The position numbers and the translations under genes were made by a program. Below are positions 8,845-19,474 of a stretch of 64,000 nucleotides of DNA, piece by piece. This stretch comes from Flavobacterium palustre (lineage in GTDB: Bacteria > Bacteroidota > Bacteroidia > Flavobacteriales > Flavobacteriaceae): the NCBI RefSeq assembly GCF_014639535.1, contig NZ_BMGA01000003.1, positions 1-64,000 on the forward strand, read 5' to 3'. A model generated the notes under the pieces. It had not been told where the DNA came from. It searched no databases and was given only the letters and a program-made list of their open reading frames with translations. Each line of letters begins with the position of its first letter. Position 1 is the first letter of the stretch.

Positions 8845-8875
8845 AATATTTTTATTGTAAAATTTTAATTCTAAA

Positions 8876-9781
8876 CTACAAATCAAATGTTTTTCCGTCA
8901 TCGGCTAATAAAACATTCGGAAAAACGGTTTCTGCTTCGACCTTAAACAATTCTATAGCCTCGTAGCGCGTGGAGTAATGTCCTAAAATAAGTTGCTTCA
9001 CCTGAGCTTTCTCGGCAATAGTAGCCGCTTCTATAGCTGTCGAATGCATGGTTTTTGCCGCTAAATTCACTTCTGATTGCAAAAAAGTGGCTTCGTGGTA
9101 CAGAATATCTGTTTTTTCAATTATAGGCAATACAGCTTCATTATATGCTGTATCGGAACAAAAAGCATAACTACGGGGCTGTTCCGGATCAAATGTCAAT
9201 TGCTCATTACTGACCAAAGTACCATCATCCAGAAGAATGTCTTTGCCATTTTTTATATTCTGATAATAACATTTCTCAATTTGGTATTGCTCAACCGCTT
9301 CGATGTTTAGTTTTCTTTTATCGATTTTTTCCTGAAACAGAAATCCATTAGTATAAACACGATGCTTTAAAGGGATGGTTTTTACCAAAACTTTTTCGTC
9401 TTCATAAATTAACTCACTTTGACCGGAAGTTAATTCATAAAAATGCAATCCAAAATTTGGCCAGGAATTAGATAATCGTAATTGTAACATGATGATTTCT
9501 TTGATTCCTTTAGGACCATAAATATGTAAATCGTTATTGCAATTCAATAATGAAAAAGTGGAAATCAAACCGATTAAACCAAAAAAATGATCGCCATGCA
9601 GATGCGAAATGAAAATTTGGTTAATCTTAGAAAACTTGATTTTATTTTTCCGAAGCTGGACTTGGGTTCCCTCACCACAATCGATAAGGAAAAGACGATT
9701 TTTGATTTCTAAAACCTGTGAAGTAGGATTGGTAAAAGTACGCGGAGTTGCTGCATAACAGCCTAAAATGGTTAATTTCAT
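8876..9781 (-). CDS. rnz: Ribonuclease Z
   Basis: 301 residues, metallo-beta-lactamase fold. The zinc motif SHLHGDHFFGL is at residues 59-69. Later metal ligands include LKHRVYTNG, FCSDTAYNE, YHEATF, MHST and LGHYSTRY. The enzyme cleaves tRNA precursors at the 3' end to expose the CCA-addition site; the length matches bacterial RNase Z. It is followed by pdxH on the same strand and preceded at 78 bp by a small conserved gene. Confidence 0.95.
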   Translation of the reverse strand: MKLTILGCYAATPRTFTNPTSQVLEIKNRLFLIDCGEGTQVQLRKNKIKFSKINQIFISHLHGDHFFGLIGLISTFSLLNCNNDLHIYGPKGIKEIIMLQLRLSNSWPNFGLHFYELTSGQSELIYEDEKVLVKTIPLKHRVYTNGFLFQEKIDKRKLNIEAVEQYQIEKCYYQNIKNGKDILLDDGTLVSNEQLTFDPEQPRSYAFCSDTAYNEAVLPIIEKTDILYHEATFLQSEVNLAAKTMHSTAIEAATIAEKAQVKQLILGHYSTRYEAIELFKVEAETVFPNVLLADDGKTFDL

Positions 9782-9858
9782 TTTAATTTTAGAATATAAA
9801 TTTAAACTTTAAAATTATTGACATCTAAAATCAAAAATCTCAAATCTAAAATTTTAAA

Positions 9859-10194
9859 TCAAAAGCCTAAGTCTCTTTCAATTTCTTCCATCTCAATAAT
9901 ATCATGAGCTTCTAACAAAGAAGGAACTACGGTAAATTTTTCAGGTAACGCATTGTAATCAAAATCAGCCACCACCACAACAAATGATTTTTTTGCTTTT
10001 TTATGTTGTTTAGATAATGGCAGGAATAATTTTAAATCACTTACCGGTATTTCTTCTTTGTAACCTAAAAGATCAATAATAATGTTATGCTTTTCATAAC
10101 TCTTATATTGATGCGTAACCTTCATCAAAAAAGAAGTAAAATCACCCTGAGTATCCTTAATTGTAATAGTGTGGTCTTTTTGATCTACTTTCAT
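9859..10194 (-). CDS. Small conserved protein, possible STAS-like fold
   Basis: 111 residues. The alternation VDQKDHTITIKDTQGDF, NIIIDLLGYKEE, SDLKLFLPLSKQHKKAKKSFVVVVA, EKFTVVPSLLEAHDIIEMEEIERDLGF looks like a STAS/SpoIIAA-type alpha-beta fold ending in an acidic helix. There are no catalytic motifs. It sits between pyrB and rnz; homologues in this position are sometimes mislabelled ribonuclease Z, but it has no zinc motif. Function unknown. Confidence 0.7.
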   Translation of the reverse strand: MKVDQKDHTITIKDTQGDFTSFLMKVTHQYKSYEKHNIIIDLLGYKEEIPVSDLKLFLPLSKQHKKAKKSFVVVVADFDYNALPEKFTVVPSLLEAHDIIEMEEIERDLGF

Positions 10195-10245
10195 GATGTT
10201 TGATTTTGAAATTATAAGAATCTAAAGTTACTAAGTTTTTTTTAT

Positions 10246-11172
10246 TTACTGAATTTTTGACGCCAAAAGATAAATCACTGCCATTCGGATAGCTACTCCG
10301 TTTTCAACCTGATTCAAAATCACCGATTGTCCGGAATCAGCCACTTCAGATGTTATCTCGACACCTCTGTTAATTGGTCCCGGGTGCATAATTACAATTT
10401 CTTTATTCAAAGACTCTAATAATGCTTTATCTACACCATATTGTTGTGCATATTCTCTGGTTGATGGAAAATAATTCACGTCCATTCTTTCATTTTGCAC
10501 ACGCAACATATTGGCTACATCACACCATTCTAAGGCTTTTCTCAAATTAGGTTCTACTTTTACCCCTAAAGACTCAATATATTTTGGAATTAATGTTTTT
10601 GGGCCGCAAACTTTTACTTCGGCACCCTGCATTTGCAAAGCATAAATATTAGACAGCGCAACTCTTGAATGCAAAATATCTCCAACAATCACCACCTTTT
10701 TTCCGGCAACATCTCCTAGTTTTTCTCTAATTGAATAACTGTCTAATAAAGCCTGAGTAGGATGTTCATGAGCTCCGTCACCGGCATTTACAATACTGGC
10801 TTTTACATTTTTAGACAAAAAATAAGCTGCTCCGGGATTAGCATGACGCATCACCACCATATCTACTTTCATCGAAAGAATATTATTCACGGTATCAATA
10901 AGTGTTTCCCCTTTTTTAACCGAAGACTGTGCCGCCGAAAAACTAATCACATCGGCTGAAAGTCTTTTTTGAGCTAATTCGAAGGAAAGCTTGGTTCTTG
11001 TACTATTCTCAAAAAATATATTAGCAATGGTAATATCCCGTAACGAAGGCACTTTCTTAATAGGACGATTGATGACTTCTTTAAAATGATCCGCTGTTTC
11101 AAAAATAAGGTCAATATCATTTTTGTTAATATATTTAATACCTAATAAATGATTTACGCTTAATTCGCTCAT
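10246..11172 (-). CDS. pyrB: Aspartate carbamoyltransferase, catalytic subunit
   Basis: 308 residues, normal for the family. It joins carbamoyl phosphate and aspartate in step 2 of UMP synthesis. Carbamoyl-phosphate loop STRT at residues 57-60, HPTQ at 137-140, and the C-terminal HPGPINRGVE aspartate-side loop are all present. No pyrI is adjacent, so it is probably the unregulated trimeric type. It lies 120 bp after pyrR on the same strand. Confidence 0.96.
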   Translation of the reverse strand: MSELSVNHLLGIKYINKNDIDLIFETADHFKEVINRPIKKVPSLRDITIANIFFENSTRTKLSFELAQKRLSADVISFSAAQSSVKKGETLIDTVNNILSMKVDMVVMRHANPGAAYFLSKNVKASIVNAGDGAHEHPTQALLDSYSIREKLGDVAGKKVVIVGDILHSRVALSNIYALQMQGAEVKVCGPKTLIPKYIESLGVKVEPNLRKALEWCDVANMLRVQNERMDVNYFPSTREYAQQYGVDKALLESLNKEIVIMHPGPINRGVEITSEVADSGQSVILNQVENGVAIRMAVIYLLASKIQ

Positions 11173-11186
11173 TGTTTTTTTATTTG

Positions 11187-11272
11187 TTTGTAGTTTATTG
11201 TTTTTGGTTTATAGTTTTGTTTTGCATCCTGTTTTATACATCTGCTATCAGAAAACAATAAACTATAAACAA
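11187..11272 (-). other. Imperfect inverted repeat between pyrR and pyrB
   Basis: Plus strand 11187-11205 pairs with 11254-11272 at 17 of 19 positions. The sequence is low-complexity (TTTATTGTTTTT / AAAACAATAAA). It could be a leader structure for pyrB, but it has no recognisable PyrR-binding motif, and similar simple sequence occurs in other gaps. Confidence 0.35.
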
Positions 11273-11292
11273 CAAACGATTACATTTTTAAC

Positions 11293-11832
11293 TTAATTAG
11301 TAACCAGATAAACGGTGTCTTCTCCATCATTTTCTTTCCAACTCACTTTTACCTTTTCATTATTAATGGCATCTACCTGTCTTCCTCTGTAATCGGGTTG
11401 GATTGGTAAATTACGACTAAAACGTCTGTCAATTAAAACCAGTAATTCTATTTCTGATGGTCTTCCAAAAGACTGAATGGCTGTCAGAGCCGCTCTGATA
11501 CTTCGTCCTGTGTACAACACATCATCAATAAAAATGACTTTCTTATTCTCTACAATAAAATTAATATTGGTTTTATTGGCTTCTAATGGTTTTTCGGTTC
11601 TTCGAAAATCATCTCTGAAGAAGGTAATATCCAAATAGCCTAATTTTATTTCGGGAGTAGCATATTCTTTTTCCAGTAATTCCTTAAGACGATTGGCTAA
11701 AAAAGTTCCTCTGGGTTGAATACCAATTAAAATAGTATCTTTAAAATCAAGGTGTTTTTCAATTAGCTGACAAGCCAAACGATGAAGAATAATATTGACT
11801 TCTTTGGAATTGAGTAAAACTTTTTGAGTCAT
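11293..11832 (-). CDS. pyrR: PyrR: pyrimidine regulatory protein / uracil phosphoribosyltransferase
   Basis: 179 residues, type I phosphoribosyltransferase fold. The PRPP loop FIDDVLYTGRS is at residues 101-111, with GIQPRG at ~37-42 and LVLIDRR near the C-terminus. In Bacillus PyrR binds pyr mRNA and causes attenuation; in Bacteroidota only the enzymatic side can be assumed. Its place before pyrB supports a pyrimidine role. Confidence 0.93.
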   Translation of the reverse strand: MTQKVLLNSKEVNIILHRLACQLIEKHLDFKDTILIGIQPRGTFLANRLKELLEKEYATPEIKLGYLDITFFRDDFRRTEKPLEANKTNINFIVENKKVIFIDDVLYTGRSIRAALTAIQSFGRPSEIELLVLIDRRFSRNLPIQPDYRGRQVDAINNEKVKVSWKENDGEDTVYLVTN

Positions 11833-11907
11833 AGTAAAGTGTTATCTTGGGTCATGCAAAAATAGCATTTTTTTTTCAACCCTTTTTTTAATTCTGTTTA
11901 AAAAGCA

Positions 11908-11942
11908 TAAAAAAACCGTCTCAAATTAGTATCGAGACGGCT
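11908..11942 (-). terminator. Terminator after the ABC-F gene
   Basis: Minus-strand stem CCGTCTC / GAGACGG with an 11-nt loop and a T run, 22 bp past the stop. Confidence 0.8.
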
Positions 11943-11964
11943 TGTTATTATTATTTCCAATTCA

Positions 11965-13593
<1,629 letters not shown>

Positions 13594-13608
13594 TTATAAA
13601 ATTTGCTG

Positions 13609-13616
13609 CAAAAGTA
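13609..13616 (-). promoter_or_regulatory. -7 box of the ABC-F gene
   Basis: Minus-strand TACTTTTG, fitting TAnnTTTG, 24 bp before the ATG. Confidence 0.55.
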
Positions 13617-13686
13617 CAAAAAAATAGCTATTTATCAGAATGGATTTTAAAGTTAGATCCCATCTTTATTTGTAAGAATATTTTAA

Positions 13687-13694
13687 TATATTTG
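13687..13694 (+). promoter_or_regulatory. -7 box upstream of the lipoprotein gene at 13784
   Basis: TATATTTG, fitting TAnnTTTG, 89 bp before the ATG. Confidence 0.45.
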
Positions 13695-13783
13695 AATATA
13701 GATTCCTTAGTTGGTTTAACAATTTTAAAAGTAAAATATTTATTACACAAACATATTCAAATCGCTGTAACATTTAATAAAAA

Positions 13784-14596
13784 ATGAAAAAAATAGCAAC
13801 AATTTTATTTATAGGAATTATTCTGAATTCTTGTTCAAATAACGATAATTTAGATTCTGAAAATCCAGACGCCCTAGTAACAAGTATAAAGATTGATTTA
13901 ATCAATGCAGTACAAATGGAAATTTTTGATTTTCAATTTGAGTATGACTATAAAAAAAGATTAATAAAAAAAACAACTGCTCAATTAATTCAGCAAAATG
14001 GGAGTTTTAACTATATCAATCTAGATGTATATACTACTTTAACATACAACAACAATAATGTTACTGTCGAAGATTTCTCAACTTCAAACAATTATCCTTT
14101 ATCAAAAAACACGAATTATTACACATTAAATAACAAAAATCAAATTACAATCAGGGAAATTCCTGACATCTATTATAATGAAAGATCTAAAAAAATGTTT
14201 TATAAATATGCTAATAACAAACTAACAGAAATCATAACAACATACCCAAATAGACCTTACGATGTTATTATTCCTTATTATAGCTACATACTAACCTATT
14301 CTGAAAAATTTTATTATGATACTAATGGGAATTTATCAAAAACCGAATATTACGAACAACACGATAATGTAAATGTTGGCAATAAGACAATTAGAACATT
14401 TGAAAACTATGATAGCTCCTACAATCCTACTAAAAGACTTTTTCTATTAGAAGAATACTTCTACAGATCACTTTCAAATAACAATTTTCGAAGGTATACT
14501 CAAAAAACTTATAATGAGTTTAATGATTTAATAAATTTTTCAGAAAACAATTTAAGCTTTAATTATGATGCAAATGGAAACATTATCATAAACTAA
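13784..14596 (+). CDS. Lipoprotein with YD-like repeats, unknown function
   Basis: 270 residues. Lipobox LNSC near residue 17, followed by an Asn/Asp-rich linker. The mature part has short beta motifs such as FEYDYKKRLIKKT, FYYDTNGNLSKTEYYE and FNYDANGNIIIN, reminiscent of RHS/YD repeats and of many Bacteroidota cell-surface lipoproteins. It is AT-rich with many Asn and Tyr codons, like recently evolving surface genes. No neighbour gives its role. Confidence 0.65.
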   Translation: MKKIATILFIGIILNSCSNNDNLDSENPDALVTSIKIDLINAVQMEIFDFQFEYDYKKRLIKKTTAQLIQQNGSFNYINLDVYTTLTYNNNNVTVEDFSTSNNYPLSKNTNYYTLNNKNQITIREIPDIYYNERSKKMFYKYANNKLTEIITTYPNRPYDVIIPYYSYILTYSEKFYYDTNGNLSKTEYYEQHDNVNVGNKTIRTFENYDSSYNPTKRLFLLEEYFYRSLSNNNFRRYTQKTYNEFNDLINFSENNLSFNYDANGNIIIN

Positions 14597-14600
14597 ATTT

Positions 14601-14665
14601 AGAAATAATCAGCAACTTATTCCCTGCTTACGCGAACGTTACGCTCGTGAACACAATCTGGGCTG
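14601..14665. other. GC-richer intergenic island of unknown origin
   Basis: This gap contains a segment (~14620-14655) much richer in G and C than its surroundings, with a near-palindrome CGCGAACGTTACGCTCG. It looks like a remnant of an interspersed element. No gene is visible in it. Confidence 0.35.
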
Positions 14666-15139
14666 TTGAACATTAAAATAAATTATGAAATTTTAAATAA
14701 TTATTATGGAAATAAAACCTGGAGCATTTACTCTTTATGTTGGAATTTTATTGTGTCCTTATTATTAATCCTTGTATTAATATCAGAATGGCAAATTGAT
14801 GAAAAAGGAGAACTTTATAGTGTATTTGGCATGTTTATTTTTTTCTTCTTTGCTAGCATTTATTTATTAATTCATCATTATAATTATAGAATATTAATTC
14901 TCGATAAATATATGATTATAACGGATGAACGAAAAAAAAGAAAAGAAATCTACTGGGATGAAATAGAAAAAGTCGATTATAACAAATCTTTTAACATGTT
15001 TATCATATTCAGTAACGGAAAAAAAACAAAAATTAGTTCAATTTATCCTCATTTCTTAAATTTTATTGACAAATCGAAGTTTTCCCCTAAGTTAAAAGAA
15101 GTATTAGTTGAAAACAAACCTGATAGCAAAGATTTGTAA
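14666..15139 (+). CDS. Membrane protein with two transmembrane helices and a PH-like domain
   Basis: 157 residues. The frame has no ATG near its 5' end; the first usable codon is TTG at 14666, and a stop lies six codons upstream, so the start is uncertain. Two hydrophobic helices (~19-41 and ~53-72) are followed by a soluble part with the pattern of bacterial PH-like (YdbT/YcxB type) domains: YRILILDKYMIITDE, IYWDEIEKVDY, FNMFIIFSNGKKTKI. Function unknown. Confidence 0.55.
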   Translation: MNIKINYEILNNYYGNKTWSIYSLCWNFIVSLLLILVLISEWQIDEKGELYSVFGMFIFFFFASIYLLIHHYNYRILILDKYMIITDERKKRKEIYWDEIEKVDYNKSFNMFIIFSNGKKTKISSIYPHFLNFIDKSKFSPKLKEVLVENKPDSKDL

Positions 15140-15344
15140 TCCCACAACAATGAGCAACTTGGTCGAATTACTTGATGAGATGCTTTCTCGTCAGCATGAC
15201 AAAATTAAGGGTAAGTTGAATGTTTGGCAGAATTGTTTCATTCTTCTGGTTAGAAAATAACTTCATTTGCTTCAATCTGCAAAACCTGCGTGCCATTGAA
15301 ACGTTTTAAAATAACTCACAACTCCTTATTTTCCGTAATTAGGT

Positions 15345-15352
15345 TAACTTTG
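15345..15352 (+). promoter_or_regulatory. -7 box of the nitroreductase gene
   Basis: TAACTTTG fits TAnnTTTG, 28 bp before the ATG. The rest of the gap 15140-15380 holds only a doubtful 36-codon ORF (15150-15260) and a short ATGCT/AGCAT inverted repeat. Confidence 0.5.
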
Positions 15353-15380
15353 CAGGAACTCAATTTAGAAAAATACAACC

Positions 15381-15980
15381 ATGAATATTTTAGAATTAAT
15401 TCAAAAAAGATATACTGCTAAACATTACCAATCTGACAAAGCGATTCCACAGCAAAAAATAGAAGATTTAAAAGAAATTTTGCGCCTTACACCTTCTTCC
15501 ATCAACATTCAGCCGTGGAAATTTACTTTTGTACAAAATCCGGAAATGAAGTCCAAATTAGCTGCTGTTTCCATGCACAATACCGAGAAAATCAATCAGG
15601 CACAATTATTAGTAGTTTTTAGTGTAGCGGATGATTTGGATGCTTTTCAAAAAGTAGTCGAAAACGAATTACCGGCAGCCAGGAGAGATTGGTACAACAA
15701 AATCAAAGCCAGTACTCCTGAAGCCGAATTAAAAACATGGCTGGCCAAACAAGTATATATTGCCCTTGGTGTAGGTTTGACCGCCAGTATAGCTTTAGGA
15801 TTGGATTCGACAGCTATGGAAGGCATTGAATCGGACAAATACGGTGACATTTTAGGAATGACCGAATACAAACCACTATTTGCGATGGCGGTAGGTTATG
15901 GCGCAGAAGACGATTTTAACCGTATTGAAGTTACACCTAAATCCAGAAGATCTTTAGAAAATGTAATTGAAACCATATAA
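15381..15980 (+). CDS. NfsB-type nitroreductase family protein
   Basis: 199 residues. FMN-binding signatures: the N-terminal IQKRYTAKHY (Arg and Lys contacting FMN phosphate), RLTPSSINIQPWKF (~residues 35-48), and GLDSTAMEGIESDKYGDILGM. NfsB enzymes reduce nroaromatics, quinones or flavins with NAD(P)H. The length is slightly under the usual ~217. It may share a transcript with the pirin gene 38 bp downstream, a pairing consistent with redox or quinone stress. Confidence 0.88.
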   Translation: MNILELIQKRYTAKHYQSDKAIPQQKIEDLKEILRLTPSSINIQPWKFTFVQNPEMKSKLAAVSMHNTEKINQAQLLVVFSVADDLDAFQKVVENELPAARRDWYNKIKASTPEAELKTWLAKQVYIALGVGLTASIALGLDSTAMEGIESDKYGDILGMTEYKPLFAMAVGYGAEDDFNRIEVTPKSRRSLENVIETI

Positions 15981-16018
15981 AGACAGATTCTTTAAATTGC
16001 TAAACTAAAACAATCGTT

Positions 16019-16900
16019 ATGTCAAATATCAACCTCATTATCGAAGAACGCGCTGCCGATATAGGAAATTTTCTGGTAGGCCGCTTGTTGCCTTTTCGTC
16101 AAAAACGCATGGTGGGTCCGTTTATCTACATTGACCACATGGGACCTGTAAAGATGAATGAACGTCAGAATTTTGATGTTTTGCCACATCCGCACATTGG
16201 TCTTTCTACCCTTACTTTTTTATTTGAAGGCAGTATTATGCACCGCGACACTCTGGGGAATGAAGTAGAAATCAAACCGGGTGAAGTCAACTGGATGACT
16301 GCCGGCAAAGGCATTGTTCACTCCGAGCGTACACCTGAGTATTTACGCCATTCTGAAAAAAACATGCACGGTTTACAAATTTGGGTAGCCTTGCCTAAAC
16401 ATTTGGAGCAAATGAATCCTGAGTTTTTTCATATTGACAGCAGCGAAATTCCGTCCTGGAAAGAAGATGATGTTCAATTCAAATTGGTTGCTGGAGAAGC
16501 TTTTGGAAAAAAATCCAAGGTGCCGGTGTACAGTCCGATGTATATGATTGAGATAAAATCGGTGAGCGAGAAAAAATTAAATATTGGTCAGCATCTTTAT
16601 GGTGAAGCCGGTCTCTATATTCTGGAAGGCGGTATTGAAAACGACGGCAGCGAATATGGTCCGAAACAAATATTGGTAGCTAAAAACAGTACACTTTGCG
16701 AATTTACGATCCAGGCCAATTCGACTATCTATATTTTTGGCGGCGAAGCTTATCCCGAAGAACGTTTTATCGACTGGAATTTTGTTTCAACCGATAAAGA
16801 GTTAATCGAACAGGCTAAGCAAAACTGGATAGAACAAAAGTTTGACAAAATAAAAGGCGAAACCGAATTTGTTCCGCTTCCTGTATATCCGAAAAAGTAA
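16019..16900 (+). CDS. Pirin family protein
   Basis: 293 residues, bicupin. The N-terminal cupin carries the metal motif HPHIGLSTLTFLFEG plus HRDTLGN and a later E/H pair (TAGKGIVHSERTPE). The C-terminal half holds the second cupin (YILEGGIENDG, FTIQANSTIYIFGGEAYPEE). Bacterial pirins include quercetin dioxygenases; the substrate here is unknown. It follows a nitroreductase and precedes small genes at 26 bp, suggesting one operon. Confidence 0.9.
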   Translation: MSNINLIIEERAADIGNFLVGRLLPFRQKRMVGPFIYIDHMGPVKMNERQNFDVLPHPHIGLSTLTFLFEGSIMHRDTLGNEVEIKPGEVNWMTAGKGIVHSERTPEYLRHSEKNMHGLQIWVALPKHLEQMNPEFFHIDSSEIPSWKEDDVQFKLVAGEAFGKKSKVPVYSPMYMIEIKSVSEKKLNIGQHLYGEAGLYILEGGIENDGSEYGPKQILVAKNSTLCEFTIQANSTIYIFGGEAYPEERFIDWNFVSTDKELIEQAKQNWIEQKFDKIKGETEFVPLPVYPKK

Positions 16901-16926
16901 AAAAAACAACTATAAATTTATAATCA

Positions 16927-17259
16927 ATGGACATTAAAGCATTTTTATTAGACTGGCTGGAAATCAGTAACAGTTATAATACCGAAAACTATTTGGCAAA
17001 ATATCAGGAAGATGCTATACTAGATGATCCTTCTGTTGGCAGAAAATTTGTAGGTCATAAAGAGATTCGGGAGTATTATACCAGTTATTTTATTGGCTAT
17101 AAAACACAAACAGAATTGGTAAAATTAGATATTCAGGATACTGGCGCTCATATCGAAGTGGAATTTACAGGTGAATTTCCAGAAGAAAAAATTGGAGGAA
17201 TCTTTGACTTTACTTTCAAAAACGATAAAATAGCAACCGTAATAGCCGATTTAAAATAA
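16927..17259 (+). CDS. SnoaL/NTF2-like protein
   Basis: 110 residues with the cone-shaped NTF2-like pattern: LLDWLEISNSYNTENYLAKYQEDAILDDPSVGRKF (split for display), GHKEIREYYTSYFIG, then four beta-strands (HIEVEFTGEFPEEKIGGIFDFTF). Such proteins can be isomerases, hydrolases or ligand binders. A single base separates its stop from the next start, so translation is probably coupled. Confidence 0.75.
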   Translation: MDIKAFLLDWLEISNSYNTENYLAKYQEDAILDDPSVGRKFVGHKEIREYYTSYFIGYKTQTELVKLDIQDTGAHIEVEFTGEFPEEKIGGIFDFTFKNDKIATVIADLK

Positions 17260-17260
17260 G

Positions 17261-17581
17261 ATGAGCAACAACAACTTTGACGATATTATCAATCGTTCCT
17301 TAGAGATAAGAAAAAAATACCACGAATTAGAAGTCCAACATCATGACAGCGAATGGACTGTTGAAGAAGATGCTTTAGCTTTTTTAACAGATGCGGGTTT
17401 AGTTGGTCGAAATATTATGTCGCAACAACAACGTTGGCCTAAAGCCAATAGTCAATCGGAATTAGAACACAAACTGGGAGAAAGCATTTGGTGGCTCATC
17501 GTATTAGCAAACAGAAGTAATATTGACATCAAAGAAGCAATGGAACAGTTTTTATCCAAAACAGAAAAACTTATAGGTTAA
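17261..17581 (+). CDS. MazG-like nucleotide pyrophosphohydrolase family protein
   Basis: 106 residues, all-alpha. The pattern IINRSLEIRKKYHELE, EEDALAFLTDAGLVGRNIM, ELEHKLGESIWWLIVLANR resembles the all-alpha NTP-pyrophosphatase fold, with acidic pairs (EEDA, GESIW) in metal-binding positions. NTP house-cleaning is possible. Family call moderate, activity inferred. Confidence 0.65.
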   Translation: MSNNNFDDIINRSLEIRKKYHELEVQHHDSEWTVEEDALAFLTDAGLVGRNIMSQQQRWPKANSQSELEHKLGESIWWLIVLANRSNIDIKEAMEQFLSKTEKLIG

Positions 17582-17630
17582 ATAAAAATTCCTTTTAACT
17601 ATTTTAAGTTAATAACATAAACTCAAAAGG

Positions 17631-18128
17631 ATGTCAAAACGAGACGAATTACATCAATTTCCTTTATATCAAAAAGCAGAACAAATTTACAAGATCACCA
17701 GAGGATTAATTGAAATTGTTCCTGCTGATAATGAGTTTCTTCAGGAAACAACGGTTCGATTTATGATGGAAAATGCCATGATAATTCCCGCTAAAATTGC
17801 CGGCGCTCAAGCAGTCGAATTGTATGATTTAAAAATGGAAAATGCAACCATTATTCGAAAAGCAGCCAGAGAGCTCTATGTTCAGGCAGGAAGTTTACGC
17901 TTTGAAGAAGCTATTTCTGATCAGGATTATATTCATTTATTGAGAACCGAAATTGATGAATTCCGACTTCTATTCATTGATTGGGTTGCCGGTTTTGATG
18001 TTTGGAATTACATCAAAGACAATTGGGGATTATTCAATCCTCCGGGAATAAGTGCTCACGACAAAGATCCAGATGACGACATTCCTTTTAATCCGAATGA
18101 TTTTTTTAATCTTGATGACGAGGAGTAA
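17631..18128 (+). CDS. Four-helix-bundle-like protein (S23-type)
   Basis: 165 residues. FPLYQKAEQIYKITRGLIE, ETTVRFMMENAMIIPAKIAGAQA, KAARELYVQAGSLRFEEAI and RTEIDEFRLLFIDWVAGFD form four amphipathic helices like the 23S rRNA-intervening-sequence (S23) family, with an acidic Asp/Asn/Pro-rich tail (DKDPDDDIPFNPNDFFNLDDEE, split for display). Function unknown. Confidence 0.55.
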   Translation: MSKRDELHQFPLYQKAEQIYKITRGLIEIVPADNEFLQETTVRFMMENAMIIPAKIAGAQAVELYDLKMENATIIRKAARELYVQAGSLRFEEAISDQDYIHLLRTEIDEFRLLFIDWVAGFDVWNYIKDNWGLFNPPGISAHDKDPDDDIPFNPNDFFNLDDEE

Positions 18129-18194
18129 TTTTATACTAAAATTCAATCAAAAAAATAGTAGTTTCGCAGTACTAAACAATCAAAAACAATTATA

Positions 18195-19061
18195 ATGGCA
18201 TCAGGTTTTTTCGCACTATTAGATGATATCGCAGCAATTATGGACGATGTAGCTGTAATGAGTAAGGTGGCAGCTAAAAAAACAGCAGGAATTTTAGGAG
18301 ATGATTTGGCGGTAAACGCCGAAAAAGCTTCCGGATTTGTATCATCGAGAGAACTTCCTGTTTTATGGGCAATTGCCAAAGGCTCATTTATCAACAAACT
18401 AATCATTTTACCCGTAGCCTTTCTGTTAAGTGCTTTTTCACCAATGGCTATCATCATCATATTAATCATTGGAGGATTGTATCTGGCTTATGAAGGTGCC
18501 GAAAAGATATATGAGTTCTTTTTTCCTCATCATCACGACAAAATAGCAATCACTGATAAAACTTTTACCGAAGAAGAAATTTTAACTATTGAAAAAGATA
18601 AAATTAAGTCGGCTATTATCACAGATTTTATTTTGTCTGTCGAAATTATAATCATTGCCTTAGGTACTGTAATTGGAGAGCCTTTGATGAAACAAATTAT
18701 TGTAGTTTCTATAATTGCCATAGTTGCCACTGTTGGGGTTTATGGAATTGTAGCTCTAATTGTCCGAATGGACGAAGCGGGTTTAAAATTAATTCAGCTG
18801 AGTTCCAAAGAAGAAAGTTTTACCAAATCCCTAGGTACAATTCTAGTACAGGCTTTACCAAAAGTTATCAAAAGTTTATCGTTTATCGGAACTATTGCTT
18901 TAATCCTGGTTGCCGGAGGTATTTTTGTTCACAACATCGAATACCTACATCATTTAGCACCACAATTACCGGCTATCATTAAAGAGTTTGGTATTGGACT
19001 TTTGTTTGGTTTTATAACTTTAGGAGTTGTAACTCTTTTGAAAAAAATCATAAAAAAATAG
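18195..19061 (+). CDS. DUF808 (YedI-type) inner-membrane protein
   Basis: 288 residues. It starts with the family signature MASGFFALLDDIAAIMDDVA, then AAKKTAGILGDDLAVNAE and GFVSSRELPVLWAIAKGS. About five hydrophobic segments follow, with a His-containing loop (FFPHHHD) after the second. The physiological role of the family is not known. Start certain from the conserved N-terminus. Confidence 0.88.
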   Translation: MASGFFALLDDIAAIMDDVAVMSKVAAKKTAGILGDDLAVNAEKASGFVSSRELPVLWAIAKGSFINKLIILPVAFLLSAFSPMAIIIILIIGGLYLAYEGAEKIYEFFFPHHHDKIAITDKTFTEEEILTIEKDKIKSAIITDFILSVEIIIIALGTVIGEPLMKQIIVVSIIAIVATVGVYGIVALIVRMDEAGLKLIQLSSKEESFTKSLGTILVQALPKVIKSLSFIGTIALILVAGGIFVHNIEYLHHLAPQLPAIIKEFGIGLLFGFITLGVVTLLKKIIKK

Positions 19062-19186
19062 TTTCACAATCCACTATAGAACAATACATTAAACCCATAT
19101 TTTGACACAACAGCTTTTATTTTTTTGTAACTTAGTACTTTACAAAAAACAAAAAAAACAGTACGTTAATTCTAAATCTAAAAGCA

Positions 19187-19459
19187 ATGCCAAAGTATGT
19201 TATTGAAAGAGAAATTCCGGAAGCCGGAAAATTAACTCCTGAGCAACTCAAAGCAATTTCGCAAACCTCTTGTGGAGTATTGCTTAAAATGGGTTCTGAA
19301 ATTCAATGGGTTCACAGTTATGTAACGGATAATAAAATCTATTGTGTTTACAACGCACCAAATGAGGAAATGATTCTTGAACACGCCAAACAAGGCGGAT
19401 TTCCTGCCAATTCCATCAGTAAGGTTTCCTCAATTATTGATCCCGTCACCGCAGAATAA
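19187..19459 (+). CDS. DUF4242 family protein
   Basis: 90 residues. MPKYVIEREIPEAGKLTPEQL, IQWVHSYVTDNKIYCVYNAP and EEMILEHAKQGGFPANSISKV match the DUF4242 ferredoxin-like pattern. Homologues are small, cytoplasmic and of unknown function. Its own terminator follows. Confidence 0.8.
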   Translation: MPKYVIEREIPEAGKLTPEQLKAISQTSCGVLLKMGSEIQWVHSYVTDNKIYCVYNAPNEEMILEHAKQGGFPANSISKVSSIIDPVTAE

Positions 19460-19474
19460 AATTTAAAAATCAAC

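Noticed and set aside
8845-8901. Longer pdxH start overlapping rnz
   Set aside because: The extra 19 residues overlap the rnz stop and do not resemble PdxH; the internal ATG gives the family length.
9859-10194. Annotation of the small gene as ribonuclease Z
   Set aside because: It has no HxHxDH metal motif; the real rnz is the next gene.
15150-15260. 36-codon ORF between the membrane gene and the nitroreductase
   Set aside because: Too short, no homology recognised, and it covers a repeat-like word; not supported as a gene.
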